This document shows, one piece after another, positions 16,001 to 28,918 of a stretch of DNA of 64,000 nucleotides. Made by a program: the position numbers and the translations under genes. Source of the stretch: Gadus chalcogrammus (Eukaryota; Chordata; Actinopteri; Gadiformes; Gadidae); contig NC_079431.1 in NCBI RefSeq assembly GCF_026213295.1, forward strand, positions 10,021,573-10,085,572, written 5' to 3'. Position 1 is the first letter of the stretch, and each line of letters begins with the position of its first letter. Below the pieces are notes generated by a model, which saw only the letters and a list, made by a program, of their open reading frames with translations, was not told the origin of the DNA and searched no databases.

Positions 16001-19000
16001 TTATTTTATATATCTGCTCCCCCCCCCCCGTAGCTCCCGCTATCACAATTATTTGGCACCGCTCCTGATCTAAACACATTTAAAAATCGACTGAATCAAC
16101 CTTGGATTCCCAAACCTAACCACTGTGGTGCTCTGTATATTGGGTTATGTACTATAAACCAAATCACAGAAAGAAGCATGCTCACAGTACATTTTATTAC
16201 ACTTAGGAAACACGTTATTATATTCCAATGGCGCTGTGTGCCCCAGCTCTTAGAAACCATCTTGCTAGGGACCCCACTCACTTATTTCTATTAGGGCTTC
16301 TGAAACTCGGTCAGTGTTTAAAAGGGGGAGATCTGTTAGTCCTCTCCGCGACTCATCACCCGCAAATGCTTAATAATCCATGTTGTTTATCCAGAGAGCA
16401 CTGTTGGCACAGCTTCCCGCTGTGATGCTGAAGGGAGTAGTAAGCCATTATGTGCTGATATGTTTGGCCTTCTTTCGACTGGTGTGAATTACTCAACAAT
16501 GTTAATTTGCTATTGCAGACTAAGCTGGAGAGGAGGCAGTACTGAACGATAGTAGTAGATTATGCTTACTTTGCATTCTATGTGGGACACTATTTTAAAT
16601 GTATCGCCGCTTTAGGCCAAACATGCAGAGACCACTCTTCTCATACTCTCCTCTTAGTCTGGCAGCTGGGAGCCAACCAGCAAAAAGGTTCACAACAACA
16701 ATGTTTTTGATTGCTAATGACTAAACTCAACTTTTCATTGTTCCAAAGGATTAATCATTATTCTTTTGAGCATAATTTAATTATTTCTTGATGCTTAGTT
16801 TTTTTAGTTTTACAGAATCATTCAGAACGTTTATCTTTTGCTTAAATGTCAAAAAACACCTGCATAATTCCCCCCCAAAAATGTAAACATTCAAATATAT
16901 GTGTTTCACAACAACATGTTTCTATTAATTTACAAAAAACAAAACAAAAAAAGCAATTTTTTCACCAGACTTTATTAACCAAGAGGAGGCATAGCAATAC
17001 ATAACTGAGACAGGAGCAGGTCGGGATTGCATTGGGAGGGGGGCACTGAATAAGAAGGCTTTTCCCCCCGACTCACTGTTAAGTGTTTGGGTGACCAACA
17101 TGTGGCCAGACATTTGCTTTAATCACTCCGTTCCCTCTGGTGCCCTCAGAGTTTGTTAGTGGCCCCCTTATTACTTCAGAGTGACCATATTTAGGGGTTT
17201 GTGGAGGCCCCTGGAGCGCCCTCGCTCCTAGGAACCCGGCCGCAGGACACCACAACATTATATTTGCGAAGGTCAGCTTGTTAAGCAACCTAATTGGATT
17301 CCTTTAGCTCTCTAGGGTTGGAGATGCATTGTTTTCCTAGTATTTATTTTCAGGCCTGGTGGTAGGCAACAAGAAAACCCTTAGAAGACGATGCTCGCGC
17401 CATGCCATATTGGCTCGGTTGTCTTTGGTCAGATGGCAGCACCAGGCAGTATGTCGTTTGTATTTGCGTTGAAAGGTTTGTTCACTTGGCATATCAACAC
17501 CAAAAGCAAAGTGATCAGAAGGAGAGGATGATGTCAATGAAATGCATTTATTGCATACAAATAAATATGAACCTTGCAAAACATACCACATCATGAACGC
17601 AGTAGAGCTTTCAATTTTCCTTTATAATCCAATTCAAATTTATTCCCTTATTATTTGTAATATTCTAATTATATTCAGATATTTCAATGTTCAATTTAGC
17701 CTATTAATACTTACTATGTACCTATACATGGAATACACAGGCTTATGCATTGCCAATGCCACTATTAAACGTTCTGTACACTAGGGAGCATTCTACCATT
17801 AAATATTTCCTTTTACATTGAAAACGATTGTTCCTTGTGATTTTTTCACACAACAATGAAATGACAAATCATTGAATTCAATGGGGCCGTACACATACAA
17901 TGCGATTTCCGTTTGGCGAAAAAAAATTGATTTTATTTGCACCAAGGCAGAATCTTTAAGACTACCGCCAGCGAATAAATCGGTTTAACCAATCACATTT
18001 GGGTATCTTTGTCATAGTCACTATGAACAGTGTCTAAGTTGTAGGACATGGCAGAAGTATCAGCCCATATAAGTTTGTCAACATAGTGTTCTTACTGCAT
18101 CCATAGTGGTAAACTACAATCTTAGACCTATAATTATCACTAACTTTTATATGTATTGACGGTCAGCACTACAAGCTCATTTTCAATTGCACATGGTATG
18201 TGAATATTGGTTGCAACTTTTTTGTTCTGGATACTAACTTTCTATGAAAACAGTGATAGCCTATTTTAGTTCTTAAACAAGGAAACTAACGTCTCCATAA
18301 CACACCCACTTATGATAATCCTCCTCATCTGCGAACAGCCATTCGCTACACTATTTAACACTTGGATTAAAAAGTAAAACTCCAGTTACATTGAATCCTC
18401 TAAATACATGGGATATTTTGGTGAAAGGATGCAGTATAAGCTCAGGCGTGACGTGAGATGGTGGAACGTGCTACAACTTTCTCTCTCACGCTCTCGCTCT
18501 GCAGTCATTTAAAGAGACTTGCGTCAAGATTACCCTGCGTTATTTATTATCATTATTTTTTGATAAAATAGTTTGGCCTCATTTTAATTGTACAGGGCTG
18601 GTGGGCCGGCCAGGCCTATTCCATTACAGGGCAAACACTGAGTTGATCTTACCGCTGGCTTACACAGCATCTGCTAGAGACACACCATCCCTTGGTCTCT
18701 AATTTTGCTATTGATTCATCTGTCATTTGGATTCCAAGTGGAGGCAACCTCAGACATGCCTTCCAGCCCACACAGTGTTGTGAACATTCTCCTATCTTGA
18801 TCTGGCAGTGTCTAGACTTAATCTCAGCTCAGGCTCCCTCCCTCTAATGGGCACGCTTTCCATTTGTTATTACAGTTGTAGTCAACAATATCATACAAAT
18901 GAGGCCTGCATTCTTTTTTTTTTATAAAATATAATCGTTTAATCAATAAATCCCTTGTTTTATAATTGTACCCAAATCCTTTGTCAACAATGGAATCACT

Positions 19001-19134
19001 AAGAATATGTATTACACCTACAAAATGAATGATATTGATTTAATTGAAAAGTAATATATATACATTGACACGGACGACCTCTGTGGGTGAGGACTTTAAA
19101 TGAAGGCCCATGCATGATCTATCATGTATGTGCG
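10093..19134. other. Nine kilobases without a recognised gene
   Basis: AT-rich unique DNA. Visible local features are AT/T-rich stretches at about 10912-10931 and 13347-13382, a run of 11 C at 16019-16029, and short CT tracts near 18479-18504. All open frames are under about 115 residues, lack domain motifs and often overlap on both strands. I see no splice-bounded exon that I can defend and no complete mobile element. Confidence 0.55.
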
Positions 19135-19158
19135 TGTATATATATATACTGTATATAT
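19135..19158. repeat. Short (TA)n array
   Basis: GTATATATATATAC followed by TGTATATATGG: a short alternating TA tract, a low-complexity feature. Confidence 0.8.
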
Positions 19159-21381
19159 GGCAGGAAGAGACATGTTCCAGAACCCACTACTGCGGTAGCA
19201 CATCACACAGAGGCAGTGACGTTAAAGTGGCGTACACAAAAGGCAATTACCCATGCTTTGTTAACCGGAGACACAGCATCCTCTTTACAGGTGGTTATTT
19301 TGTGTTCCTTGTCTTCAAATTTGACATCCATATCGTCTAAAGAACTATGTGCAACCAAGTGTTCCTCCTCATAACAGTTTGTTTAAAATGAGTCAAACGT
19401 TGGCGAACTACCATGATATTGTCACAACTCACAAGATATTTTCGATATTTTCGTCCAGTGTTCTACCCTTGGGAATCTGAAGCATGAAGACATGCATTCT
19501 TTTGATCAGTTGGAAGGCTGAATATTTTGGTTACCCCCGATCTGTGTTTTATGTGGCTTTATTGTAGCACAGTGGAGCCATCGCAACTGTTTGCTGTGTA
19601 CTTTTGAAGGATCTCATTGTGTAAGTGTGTTGTGTATCTTCAAAAGCAGGCATTGCAGGGGGGGAATAAATGTGGACATGAAAATGTTACAGATGTCAAA
19701 TACAGGGGAGAGATCGGCTAAACAATGTGCTAAAATTGTAATTGTCCTGAATGATTGATCTTAGTTATCCTTCTCCTTTTCTTTGACACACACAAAAACA
19801 ATTAGGCTTTTCTTGTCAAAAAAAAAAAGGCATCTGAATTCCAGAGCTTTTTTTTAAAGATTTATTAATTCACCCACCCGAATAACTCTGGAACATTTGA
19901 TTGGCTTCAAGTACTGCAATGTCATTTGTGAGGAATAATTGATGGGATATTAGACCAACATTATATTATTTCCTATTTACTGTATAAAATTCATAGTATA
20001 GAAAAACAAAGGTATGCTCTTGTGTGAAATCAGTTCACTCATCCAGGTAATGAGGATTGTTTGGCTCAGGAGTGAGTAATATGCAAACAACTAGGACTCT
20101 CCCTTGTATCAAATGTATAGTCATAATAAATAGCACGGCACTGTGATTGTACCGAAAGAAAACTTGATCGAAAAACGTATTGGCTCATTCAAAGCTGATA
20201 AAACCATTAAAATAAAATAGGCCTTCAAGCCAGTACATTATTTAGGGGGACACTTATGAGCACTTTAACATTTCTCCCAGGGATGTTGAGAGAAAACAAA
20301 TTGTCAGTGAAACTGTTTTCTGCTTCTTCACCCATATATGTGTCAGCTCTAAAAAAAGTTATGTTACACGCAACGCCGCCTCTGAAGTCTTCCAACGTCC
20401 AACGTCACACTCAATACCACAGTAGAGATGAGAGAAAACTGTGTGTTTTAAGCTATAAGGCATAAAATTACTTTGAAGAAAAAGATAAAAGCACCCAATG
20501 AAGGATAGGGCTTTATATTTGGGTGCCGAGCATTGAGAACACGATCTACTGTATAATTATACCATGGCATTCTTAACCAGATACATTTCAAGATTTCGAA
20601 TATAGGCCTACCAATTATTACATTACTCTGTTCGTGCACTGAAAATCAAATACTTCTCAGAATGAAGGTATCACGAGTTTGCTTACCGATCACTTATAAA
20701 TGGATAACATCTGTAACATTGTGTGTAATTGTGGTTATTGAGATTTCTCACAAGTAAGACCAAAAAGCATCTCCATAATGGGGCTCCCACAGCACACTAG
20801 CTAATGTAAATTTTCCTCCGCTACCCTTTTTGTATGTTGCTTAAGAGAACTAAATGCGAGGCCGTTATAACTTGCACCATCACATCATTCATCAACCAAG
20901 CAGGCTGCACACAGTCTTCTTTGCTTTAAGTGTAGACCCTGACCGCCCAACAAAACAGTTTTTTTGGGCCTTTGAAAAAAAAAACTGGGCCATTTGTGCC
21001 AGGCCATATAGCACTGCAAAATCAGATTACTTCCAATATTAGTACAATTAATTAGTTGATTAGGCTATTGTATTAAATTATCTTGGAGTAGACAGGTTTA
21101 TGCATTTAATTGTTTCCTTAAATAAATTTAAAAAAAAAAAACATTTTGTGCAAAATTATTGGTGTGGATTGTCGATGAATTTGCTGTGTGGACATATTTT
21201 ATGTGGGTGTTGAAAACGTATCCGGTAAAGATATCTGATAGGCCTTCAGATCACATGTTAGTGCTAGTTTAATATACATCTAGCACTTAGACACATCATC
21301 AGTGATGGAACCTGGGGTCATTGGGTGTTTCAGGTCTTCCAACATCATACACCCTCACCCAGGCGACACAGCCGGGATTGA
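19159..21381. other. No gene recognised
   Basis: AT-rich unique sequence with several A or T homopolymers (for example near 19820, 19850 and 21130). No coding or element signature was seen. Confidence 0.6.
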
Positions 21382-21811
21382 TCAAGTCCAGATTTGTATC
21401 TTAGTAGCACGTACCCACAGATCGCCCCCTTTGATCCACAGCCATCTAGAGGCCTTCTCAGCTGCCTCTGTGGTGGTCTTGATGGCCTTACACCTGTGAG
21501 TCCAAGCAGGCTGTATGCTTTGCAGAGAGATTGTGCTGTTAAGCCTCTACAGTACAGCCCACCTCTATTGGCACACACCCGGCACACCACCCCCGTCTGT
21601 GGCACTCCTCCACAAAGTTGGCATACTTGGCACGCTTACTCTCATTGGCTTCTTCCATGCACTCCTCCCAGGGAACTGTGAACTCCAGTAGGACCACCTG
21701 TTTTATCCAACCTGAGAACAAAACTTTGTCTGGTCTCAGCGTGGTTTCCACGATGTGTTCTTGGAATCTGAGCTGCTTCCCCAGGTCGCCTTTCATCTGG
21801 TAGTCTGGTGC
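21382..21811 (-). pseudogene. Retroelement-like C-terminal domain remnant, frameshifted
   Basis: On the minus strand three frames together read like the C-terminal region of a transposon-encoded protein common in fish and corals. Frame 1 gives HIVETTLRPDKVLF, then KQVVLLEFTVPWEE, then ESKRAKYANFVEECHRRGW and CVPIEVGC. A shift near 21545 leads to GLTAQSLCKAYSLLGLTGV. A second shift near 21480 leads to EAAEKASRWLWIKGGDLW and a TGA at 21382-21384. The spacing of RPD and LLEFTVPWE recalls a PD-(D/E)xK nuclease fold such as the C-terminal endonuclease of R2-type non-LTR retrotransposons, but the final lysine is not apparent and I do not name the family. With two frameshifts and no upstream polymerase part, it is a dead fragment. 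It is the only region in this 20-kb stretch with clear protein-level constraint. Confidence 0.65.
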
Positions 21812-21850
21812 GGTTCCATGGAGTGCCACTGTCCCCCTTGGGGAACACAT

Positions 21851-24800
21851 GTTAATGAAAAGTGTTGATGGGGTCGTTTACAGAATTGGTTTGGAAATGG
21901 CTTTTGTATATTAAAACTTAAAAGACTATATTAAATCTAAAGCTCCAGCGAAATATACATTAAATAGTTGGTTGATTCATTAGGTTATTATTAAGAATCT
22001 TACTTCTTGCATAATTAAACTTAAAGACCATATGGTAAGGGCTCTGAAATGACCAGGCATGGCAATTATATTGTAGTTCACAAGAGTGGTTTAAAACTGA
22101 TGTCAGGAGAGGAGGAAGCGGGATACTCTACAGAGTTGACAAATTATGAAAAGGTAATCAATTAAACAATGTCAATTTAATCCAAAAGGCATTCAAAAGT
22201 TTAAAACTTCATTTAAATAAGTTTTGCTTCTGTTGGGAGGAGGAATGAAGTATACCTCAAACCGATACATTTCAAACGTTTGTGAAGTTGATATAAAATT
22301 TCCTCCTAGGGCACAATGAACAAGTGGGGTTGACTACTATACTGGAGCATTAGATGAATGTGCGTGCAGGATGTTTCTGTTGTCAGACAAGCAGCATTGC
22401 TCAGGTAAGCTGACAGTTAGCTTGATCAGGAAGCCTGATTGATTGTACCCTTAGGTTACCAAATACCATACTAAATACTGATCCATTAAACAAAATAAAA
22501 TAGTGCAATAGTTTAATCAAATAAATATTCATAAACGTATTCACACTAAATGGATTCCGCAGATAGTAATGTTAAATGCTGGAATCATTGATGCACTGTA
22601 ATCCAGCTCCTTTTACAAAAGGGAAGGAACACCGGACTCTTCTATCGCAAACACTATTCTTAAATTCCCTGCTCTTTCTTTTTGTTTCTACTTTGCAGTG
22701 CATTACGATGTGATCATTATTTAAAGCATTGGCTTTTTTTCAAACAGATTTTGCTTTTAGTTTTGTTTTGGAAAAGCGGCTCAGAGTTATTGCTAGTGAA
22801 TAGCTCACTTTGCGAGGTCAATTGGTGAAGTGCCCCTCTACAAACCACAAGCTATCCACTAATCTAAACCACTGTAAACAAACTTTAGAGAAGGCGACGG
22901 AGGGGATTGGATGACCTTCGTTGTACTTAGTGGGCTAGTGCCCCCAATTTAAATGCAATTACAATGTTTTCAATAAAAAATCCCTTAACGACTATTAAAA
23001 AGTCAAAAATGTAACTGGCTGGTATAACCTGAGAAAGTGTCAGCTCATTCGTTCACCTTCTCACAGAGTAAAGGTTAGCCAATTCTCAAAGAACTGCGGT
23101 CAATTTAGTCCAAGCTAGTCCGCATATCAATAGATTGACAAGTAGCTAATCATTTATCACACTTGAGTATAGCGTATGCCAAAAGGAACCTAATGATCTC
23201 ATCAGAGGCAAACCACTCATTTGATTGCTCTTGGGAATTAGCAGTCATTTCCAGGGCGAAAAACTGACTAATTTCTAGTTGATACGTAAGGTACACAGAC
23301 ATGCATAAAAGCATTCCATTAGCTTCAACAAGGTTTCCAGGCATTAGGGGTTCCTGTTTTGTAAGCTCGCACTCAGCTGACATCACGGAACAGTTCCCGG
23401 CATCGTGTAGACAGTGATATACATGACTGCTGCTGAGCTGTTCTGTGTCTACTGGAGGATTAAGTTGGCCTATTTCTCTCTCTCTAATTCTCTCTCTCTC
23501 GCTCGCTCTATGTCTGTTATATGGAAATATATCGATATAGGGACCATTATTCAGTCCCCGCTTTTCTTAGAGGGAGAGAAGGAGAGAAGAGCAGGTCTTA
23601 ATCATCCTCAGAAAAAGGATCTGATTTCTTGCATGTAATATGCAGAAAATATAAAACACACGTTTCGAGGCCACCTGTCGATGTTCTGACTGATCTGCTG
23701 TGCTCTGAAACATTATGTGAGTGTTAACACCTTGCAAGCTGTTCCGGCTTCCTCAACATCTGATGCAGATAACATGTTCATGAAATGTGTAAATGGGGTC
23801 ATAATCAGAGCTGGTTAGGAAATGGGTTTAGTGATGATTTCATCACGTCTTTGATCAACCTGCTGTGAATCAGGCTCATTGTCAGGCACAAAGTAGGCCG
23901 TGCATCCATAAATTATAGAGTAAACAATCTTCGGAAGAAAACTCAAATGTGATGAAAATGTTGCATGGGAGTCAAAAGCATTTTGTATTTGAGATCCCTG
24001 TGGAAATCTATTAAAACATATTAAATGCCACTTACCTATCAAAAAAGGCATATGACTTAACATTTTTGCTCACAATACCATTCCAGCAGGATTTTGTAAA
24101 ACATTTATCCTATTATGTGTGTCAAGCATTATAAATATATAGTGTAGATGTGAAGCTTGATCTGCTCCTATACTTTTCTAAAGCCTTTGCTATAGTTTAG
24201 TAAATGTTCTGATTATACCATACATTTTCACAAAAAAATTGGGTTACTTGCCTTCGCATGGTTTGAAATTCAAAGGACCTTCTTCATCCATGGATTCTGA
24301 TGTATAATGTGCCTTTTTTTTTTTCGGATGGCTCTCCATCTGTGGCTGTGAAAAGACCCCAATCTGTTCGATTCTGCCCATTGTGTGCATGTTTCCTGAT
24401 CACATCTGCCAAACAGGCCTTGTCAGCTGCCACTTGGACATGTGCAATTACTTACCAATGCGGGGGTCGATGACATGAAAGGATGAATGGCAGGATGAAT
24501 GGATGGATGGATGAAGTGGCATGGGAATAGCAAGTAGGAGAGCTGAGCAAAGTGAATACCAATTAGTGTTAATGAATGGGGCATGACAATGAAATGAACT
24601 GACCAAAATTAAAACTTGCAAAAGCATCAAACTTGACTGTTGCACCATCCCCCCACTGTAAGAAGAATGAGTCAATGACAAAAAAAATAAAACAACACTA
24701 TTATCATGGGCACGGATGACCTAAATAGGCAGCCGAATGGGTATTTTTGATAGATTGTCGCAAGTAGCGAGAAGTGTGCTCCCTGTACTTTTGTCTACAA

Positions 24801-25563
24801 AAATATTACTTTCCCCCTCAATGCATGCACCTAAACCTTCTAAGATTTATATAGGCCAAGGCACACATATTAACCGTCTCACAGGGCGGTGTCATCCGTC
24901 ACAATCTAATGCCAAGGACATCACACATTCTCTGACAACTGGTACCCTGCAAACAAACTTAAATTGATTGACAAGAGTCTGGGGGTAGATGTTGGATAAT
25001 AAATTGCATCATTTGTGGTCTGTGTTGTTTTGAGTAAAAACGAAGAAACCCAATTCCGGATTTGTTGTGATTGTAAAATATGAATATGGGGCAACTGTTT
25101 TTGAAGTGTTTGACCTCTTATCATAGCTTCAGATATAAGTGAATTAGATAAGCATACTCCAAGTTAGGGTAGGAAAGAATCGAATCTGTAAAAACCAAGT
25201 GGAAATCACATGAATTAATTAATGTGAACTGCACAATTATCTTTCAGCGATGTCTTACGTCCTCCCCTTGTCTTGTAATAAAGAAAAAAAGGAAACGCAT
25301 ATCTATATATAATGATTATAAATACATGGCATGGCAGTCATTCAGTTATACAGTCCTATGAATATGCTATGATAATGAGGCCCCAGAGACGGCATTCAGC
25401 ATGGCATAGAAGAAGACATTCAACATTAGCCTTGCATGCAAATAGGCAAAACGTTTTGTTGTCTATTATCTGAAGACCTTTGTAGTCTTTGAAATGGGTG
25501 CATGAATATGAATCATCTTCATGCAACGGCGGAGATTCATGGGACAAGGACGCAGAGTGACAC
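21851..25563. other. No gene recognised
   Basis: AT-rich unique DNA. CT/GC-type simple sequence lies at about 23476-23510, and a GGAT/GGAA-rich tract (imperfect GGATGAAT/GGAT repeats) lies at 24481-24514. No gene, RNA or complete mobile element was recognised. Confidence 0.6.
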
Positions 25564-25566
25564 TTA

Positions 25567-25824
25567 GGGCCCTATTTTAACGGTCTGAAACGCAAGTGAG
25601 AAGCGCCAAGCGCAAGTAACTTTGTGGGCGGTTCTATGGCGATGTCGCTAGTTTACTGAACACGCCTCCTCCTTTCGCCGAACCGCCTCTTGGGGCGCAA
25701 GATCAATCCCTAATTTACAGACGCGTGGCGCAGGAGGGAAAATAACACTCTGCGCCAGTTGCAAACTAGCAACGACACATGCGCCAGTGATTAAGTCAAT
25801 TGCGCCGGATGCAAGGTAGGGCCC
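25567..25824. mobile_element. PIF/Harbinger-like MITE, 258 bp
   Basis: The element starts GGGCCCTATTTTAACG and ends GGTAGGGCCC, giving an 8-bp inverted terminus GGGCCCTA. It is flanked on both sides by TTA (25564-25566 and 25825-25827), the 3-bp duplication typical of PIF/Harbinger. The body is much richer in GC and CpG than the neighbourhood and carries repeated GCGCAAG or GCGCC motifs (for example near 25593, 25610, 25696, 25728, 25751, 25781, 25801), typical of subterminal binding-site clusters. It has no coding capacity. Confidence is limited by the short TIR. Confidence 0.75.
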
Positions 25825-25827
25825 TTA

Positions 25828-26320
25828 ATCATCTTAACCTGCATGGGTATCATGCCGCTCATCTCTGGTCTATTTTTCTCTCTCTACAAAGGGCTCCCTG
25901 GCCCTGACAAAGGTACAAACTCCATGGAATGGTGTAAAATACTAGTTAATCTGTTTAAAAGAAGATTAAAATTAACTGCTCATTGTATCATGGGAAATGC
26001 GACATAATAGTGCAACCTCCTGGGTGTTTTTACATTGCATGATTAGATAAATCAATCTAATCAAAATGTATCCCGATGCAGGAATAATTTATATCATGGA
26101 GTGGTTTAGTATACACTGTTGGGGCATGATGACGACCTCCCTGTTACTTTGGTGGGCATGATCCATGATCCATCCAACATGTAATGTGGATATTATTATT
26201 TCAACACCAGTGTTAAAGTACATATTGAATTAATTAAGTATGAATGGCGTACAACCCTACATTCCTCTTCCTCTGTAGCTGAGATGCAGCGAAACTTATA
26301 CTTCAATACATACCGGATGT
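25828..26320. other. Spacer between two MITEs; nothing recognised
   Basis: AT-rich unique DNA of about 490 bp with no gene or repeat signature. Confidence 0.6.
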
Positions 26321-26328
26321 ATCAGAAT

Positions 26329-26797
26329 TAGAGCTGTCAAGCGATTAAAATATTTAATCGTGATTAATCGCATTAATGTCATAGTTAACTCTAATTAATC
26401 GCGATTAATCGCAAATTATTTTTCTATGCTAAATATCCCTTGATTTTTTTGTCCCATAATTCTTCTCATTTTAATTCTCTTATCAACATGGTGAAGTGCA
26501 TCGGCTTGCCTTGTGCAAATTATTTTTTATTGATAACAACATTGGCATATACACTGATCAAAACAGGACGATACAAAAAAAGAGCCTATAGTGCAATTAA
26601 ACGACTGCTTTGAACAAATTTCATTTGAACATAGCAGTCAGGCTACTGCTTCTTTGTTTTGAGCCAAAGAAAAAAAAAAAAAAAAAGGTTTTTTTTTTTT
26701 TATAAAATAATTGCGTTAATCTCGCGATAAAAAATGTAATGCCGTTAAATTTGGTTTGGGTTAACGCCGTTAATAACGCGTTTAACTGACAGCTCTA
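26329..26797. mobile_element. Non-autonomous hAT-type element, 469 bp
   Basis: The element begins TAGAGCTGTCA and ends TGACAGCTCTA, an 11-bp perfect inverted repeat. It is flanked by ATCAGAAT (26321-26328) and ATTAGAAT (26798-26805), an 8-bp duplication with one transition, as for hAT insertions. Both subterminal regions repeat ATTAATCG/CGATTAA (26340-26420) and GTTAA/TTAACG (26715-26785). An A-rich run followed by a T-rich run at 26669-26701 forms an internal hairpin. There is no coding potential. It belongs to a family that is abundant in fish and other vertebrates, by motif memory. Confidence 0.88.
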
Positions 26798-26805
26798 ATT
26801 AGAAT

Positions 26806-27876
26806 GCATTCTTGTATTATTTATTAAAGACAACATGTGTATGTGTGTGTGCTCCACTGCTATACGTCTGTTTGCGTTTTCAGTTGTATTTGTCTACGAC
26901 AAGCACATCTGTGTGTATCCTGTAGCAGTGGTCAATAAGGCAGGAGTTGGAGCTAAGACCTTGGCACAGGAAGGAGGAAAGGAATAGTCCATAACGGTTC
27001 ACCTCATAAAAGGTTAATTTCTTTCATGGATTGAAAGAAATTCTATGTTAGCACCATTTCATGAAAGAAGATGAATGGGGGAAGACATTGAATATACAAG
27101 TGCTGTGTTTTGGTTGGGTTTATTTTGTTCTGAGGAATGTGACCCAAGACTTGAATACTTAATTAGATGCCGCTTATTTAATATCAGAATATTTCAGGAG
27201 CTTTTTTATGTCATACAAACCTTACTCTGATCATGGTACCCGTGCCACTATACAATATTGAACATGATCAATTATTGATAGAGAAAAAAAGTGGCCCGGA
27301 ACTCTGTTAAAGGACAAATACAACTATATGACATCTAAAAGGTTTGAGGTCTTTGGGTTGCACTTAAAGTGCTAAGCACTCTCTTGGTATTCTGCAGTCC
27401 ATGAAATATTAATTTCCTCTCTCCATCTCCTTGGACACGCAGACCTATCGAAGTGCATCGTTTCATCTTCGTTCCCTTTCCTCTGTGTGTTATGAGACAC
27501 AAAGTACACCTTTTCCCCCCAGAAGTACTATAACTAATACAGGATCAGGATGGAAATTGATAGTCTGCGCTTTTCCATTTTAGGTTTTGTCGAACGGATG
27601 ACTTCAAACAAATCTGTGAATTTGAGTTAAAAAAAGGAAGTGTTGCTTTGAGTAAACATCCAAAGCTTTGTATAAAGAAATTATGAATTCCTAGCTATGC
27701 TCAATGTGTGTTCTTTGCTTTTTAATGTTACTGCTGTATGTTGTGACGCAAAAATATGCTTTACTACAAACTTCAACATATTATTTTCCATGGAAGAATG
27801 AATCAACCAATAAATATGCCTTTTTACGGATATATGTTGTCAGAAAACCATTCTAGTACATCATTTTGCATCTACT
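26806..27876. other. No gene recognised
   Basis: AT-rich unique DNA of just over 1 kb with a short GT tract near 26838. No gene or element signature. Confidence 0.6.
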
Positions 27877-27880
27877 TTAA

Positions 27881-28914
27881 AGGTCCCATGGCACTTTATG
27901 AGGTTTTCTAACATTAATATGAGTTCCCCTGGCCTGCCTATGGTCCCCCAGTGGCTAAAACGAGCACTAGGTATCCTGCTCGACTTTGGAAAACAATGGA
28001 AGATCAGACGCGCTGATTTGGAATGTGGCCAAATAGGTCATCATAAGGGGCCAAGTTACCTCCCCTTTCTCTGCCTTGCCCACCCAGAGAATTTGGCCCA
28101 TCAATGAGACAATGAGCTACAACTGTGCGAGCGCCACATGTTTGTGTGTGCGTGTGATTACACAGACTGTAACGCAAGGGTTGTACACTTCTTTGTTATT
28201 TGGATAACCGTTCTGCTGTTGGTGTTATGGGGCATAACACGTCGGTTCTCTGACATCTCTGGTAATTCCACAACGAGACTCTTAGTGGGGTTTATCTCAG
28301 CCATGGTTGAGAAGGACTTGGGGGGGAAAGGAACTTTGGCTTTGACTCCCTGAAGTACATGAACCGCGACATGGAGGAAAAAAAAGGGATTGTTGCCCGC
28401 GATTGTCTCCCGCCGGAGCCCCGCTTTCCGCCACCCGCTGTCGCAAGGCACCACCGCTGCAGGGCGGTGGTGCCTCGGCAGCGGGCAGCGGGGCTACGGC
28501 GGGAGATAATCGCAGGCAACAATCCCTTTCTCCTCCATGACGCGGTTCAGTCTACTTCAGAATGATGTGTAGGTGGAAGAACCAAAGGCCCACACAGCTT
28601 TTGGCCGAGAAAATATATATTATATGATATAGATATCTATGTATAATATGATATTATTTAGATATAGATCTCCAGGACTCCCGCCGGATCACCCGGAGTG
28701 TTCTAGAATATTTACAGAACATGGCCAAAGGCTGTGTGCGCCTCGCCACGCACCGAACCGGCGCGTTTGGGGGAAGCGCAATATGCGACTGGCTCGTTCG
28801 TACTGGCTGTAATTCTGCAACACGGCTCAATTTCGGAAACGTCTTCAAATACTGTGTTAGGGGCCCACTAATATCTATATTAAAGCATCCATAAAGTAGC
28901 ATTCCATGGGACCT
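27881..28914. mobile_element. TTAA-target DNA element (piggyBac/Kolobok-type), 1034 bp
   Basis: The termini AGGTCCCATGG and CCATGGGACCT are perfect inverted repeats of 11 bp, each bordered by TTAA (27877-27880 and 28915-28918). A TTAA duplication is used by piggyBac and Kolobok transposons. The left 250 bp matches by motif a very common teleost repeat. The centre contains a long GC-rich inverted repeat (28350-28560), and the stretch 28606-28670 is a TA-rich low-complexity tract. Frames inside (up to 98 residues) are broken and show no transposase motif, so the copy is non-autonomous. Confidence 0.85.
28350..28560. repeat. GC-rich inverted repeat, arms about 105 bp
   Basis: The left arm begins CTGAAGTACATGAACCGCG and the complement of the right arm begins CTGAAGTAGACTGAACCGCG. 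The arms remain alignable with scattered mismatches and small indels to a centre near 28460 (GCACCACCGC versus GCGGTGGTGC). Repeated GGGATTGTTGCC and CTCCCGCCG blocks sit in both arms. Such a structure could extrude a cruciform or form a stable RNA hairpin. It lies wholly inside the TTAA element. Confidence 0.85.
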
Positions 28915-28918
28915 TTAA

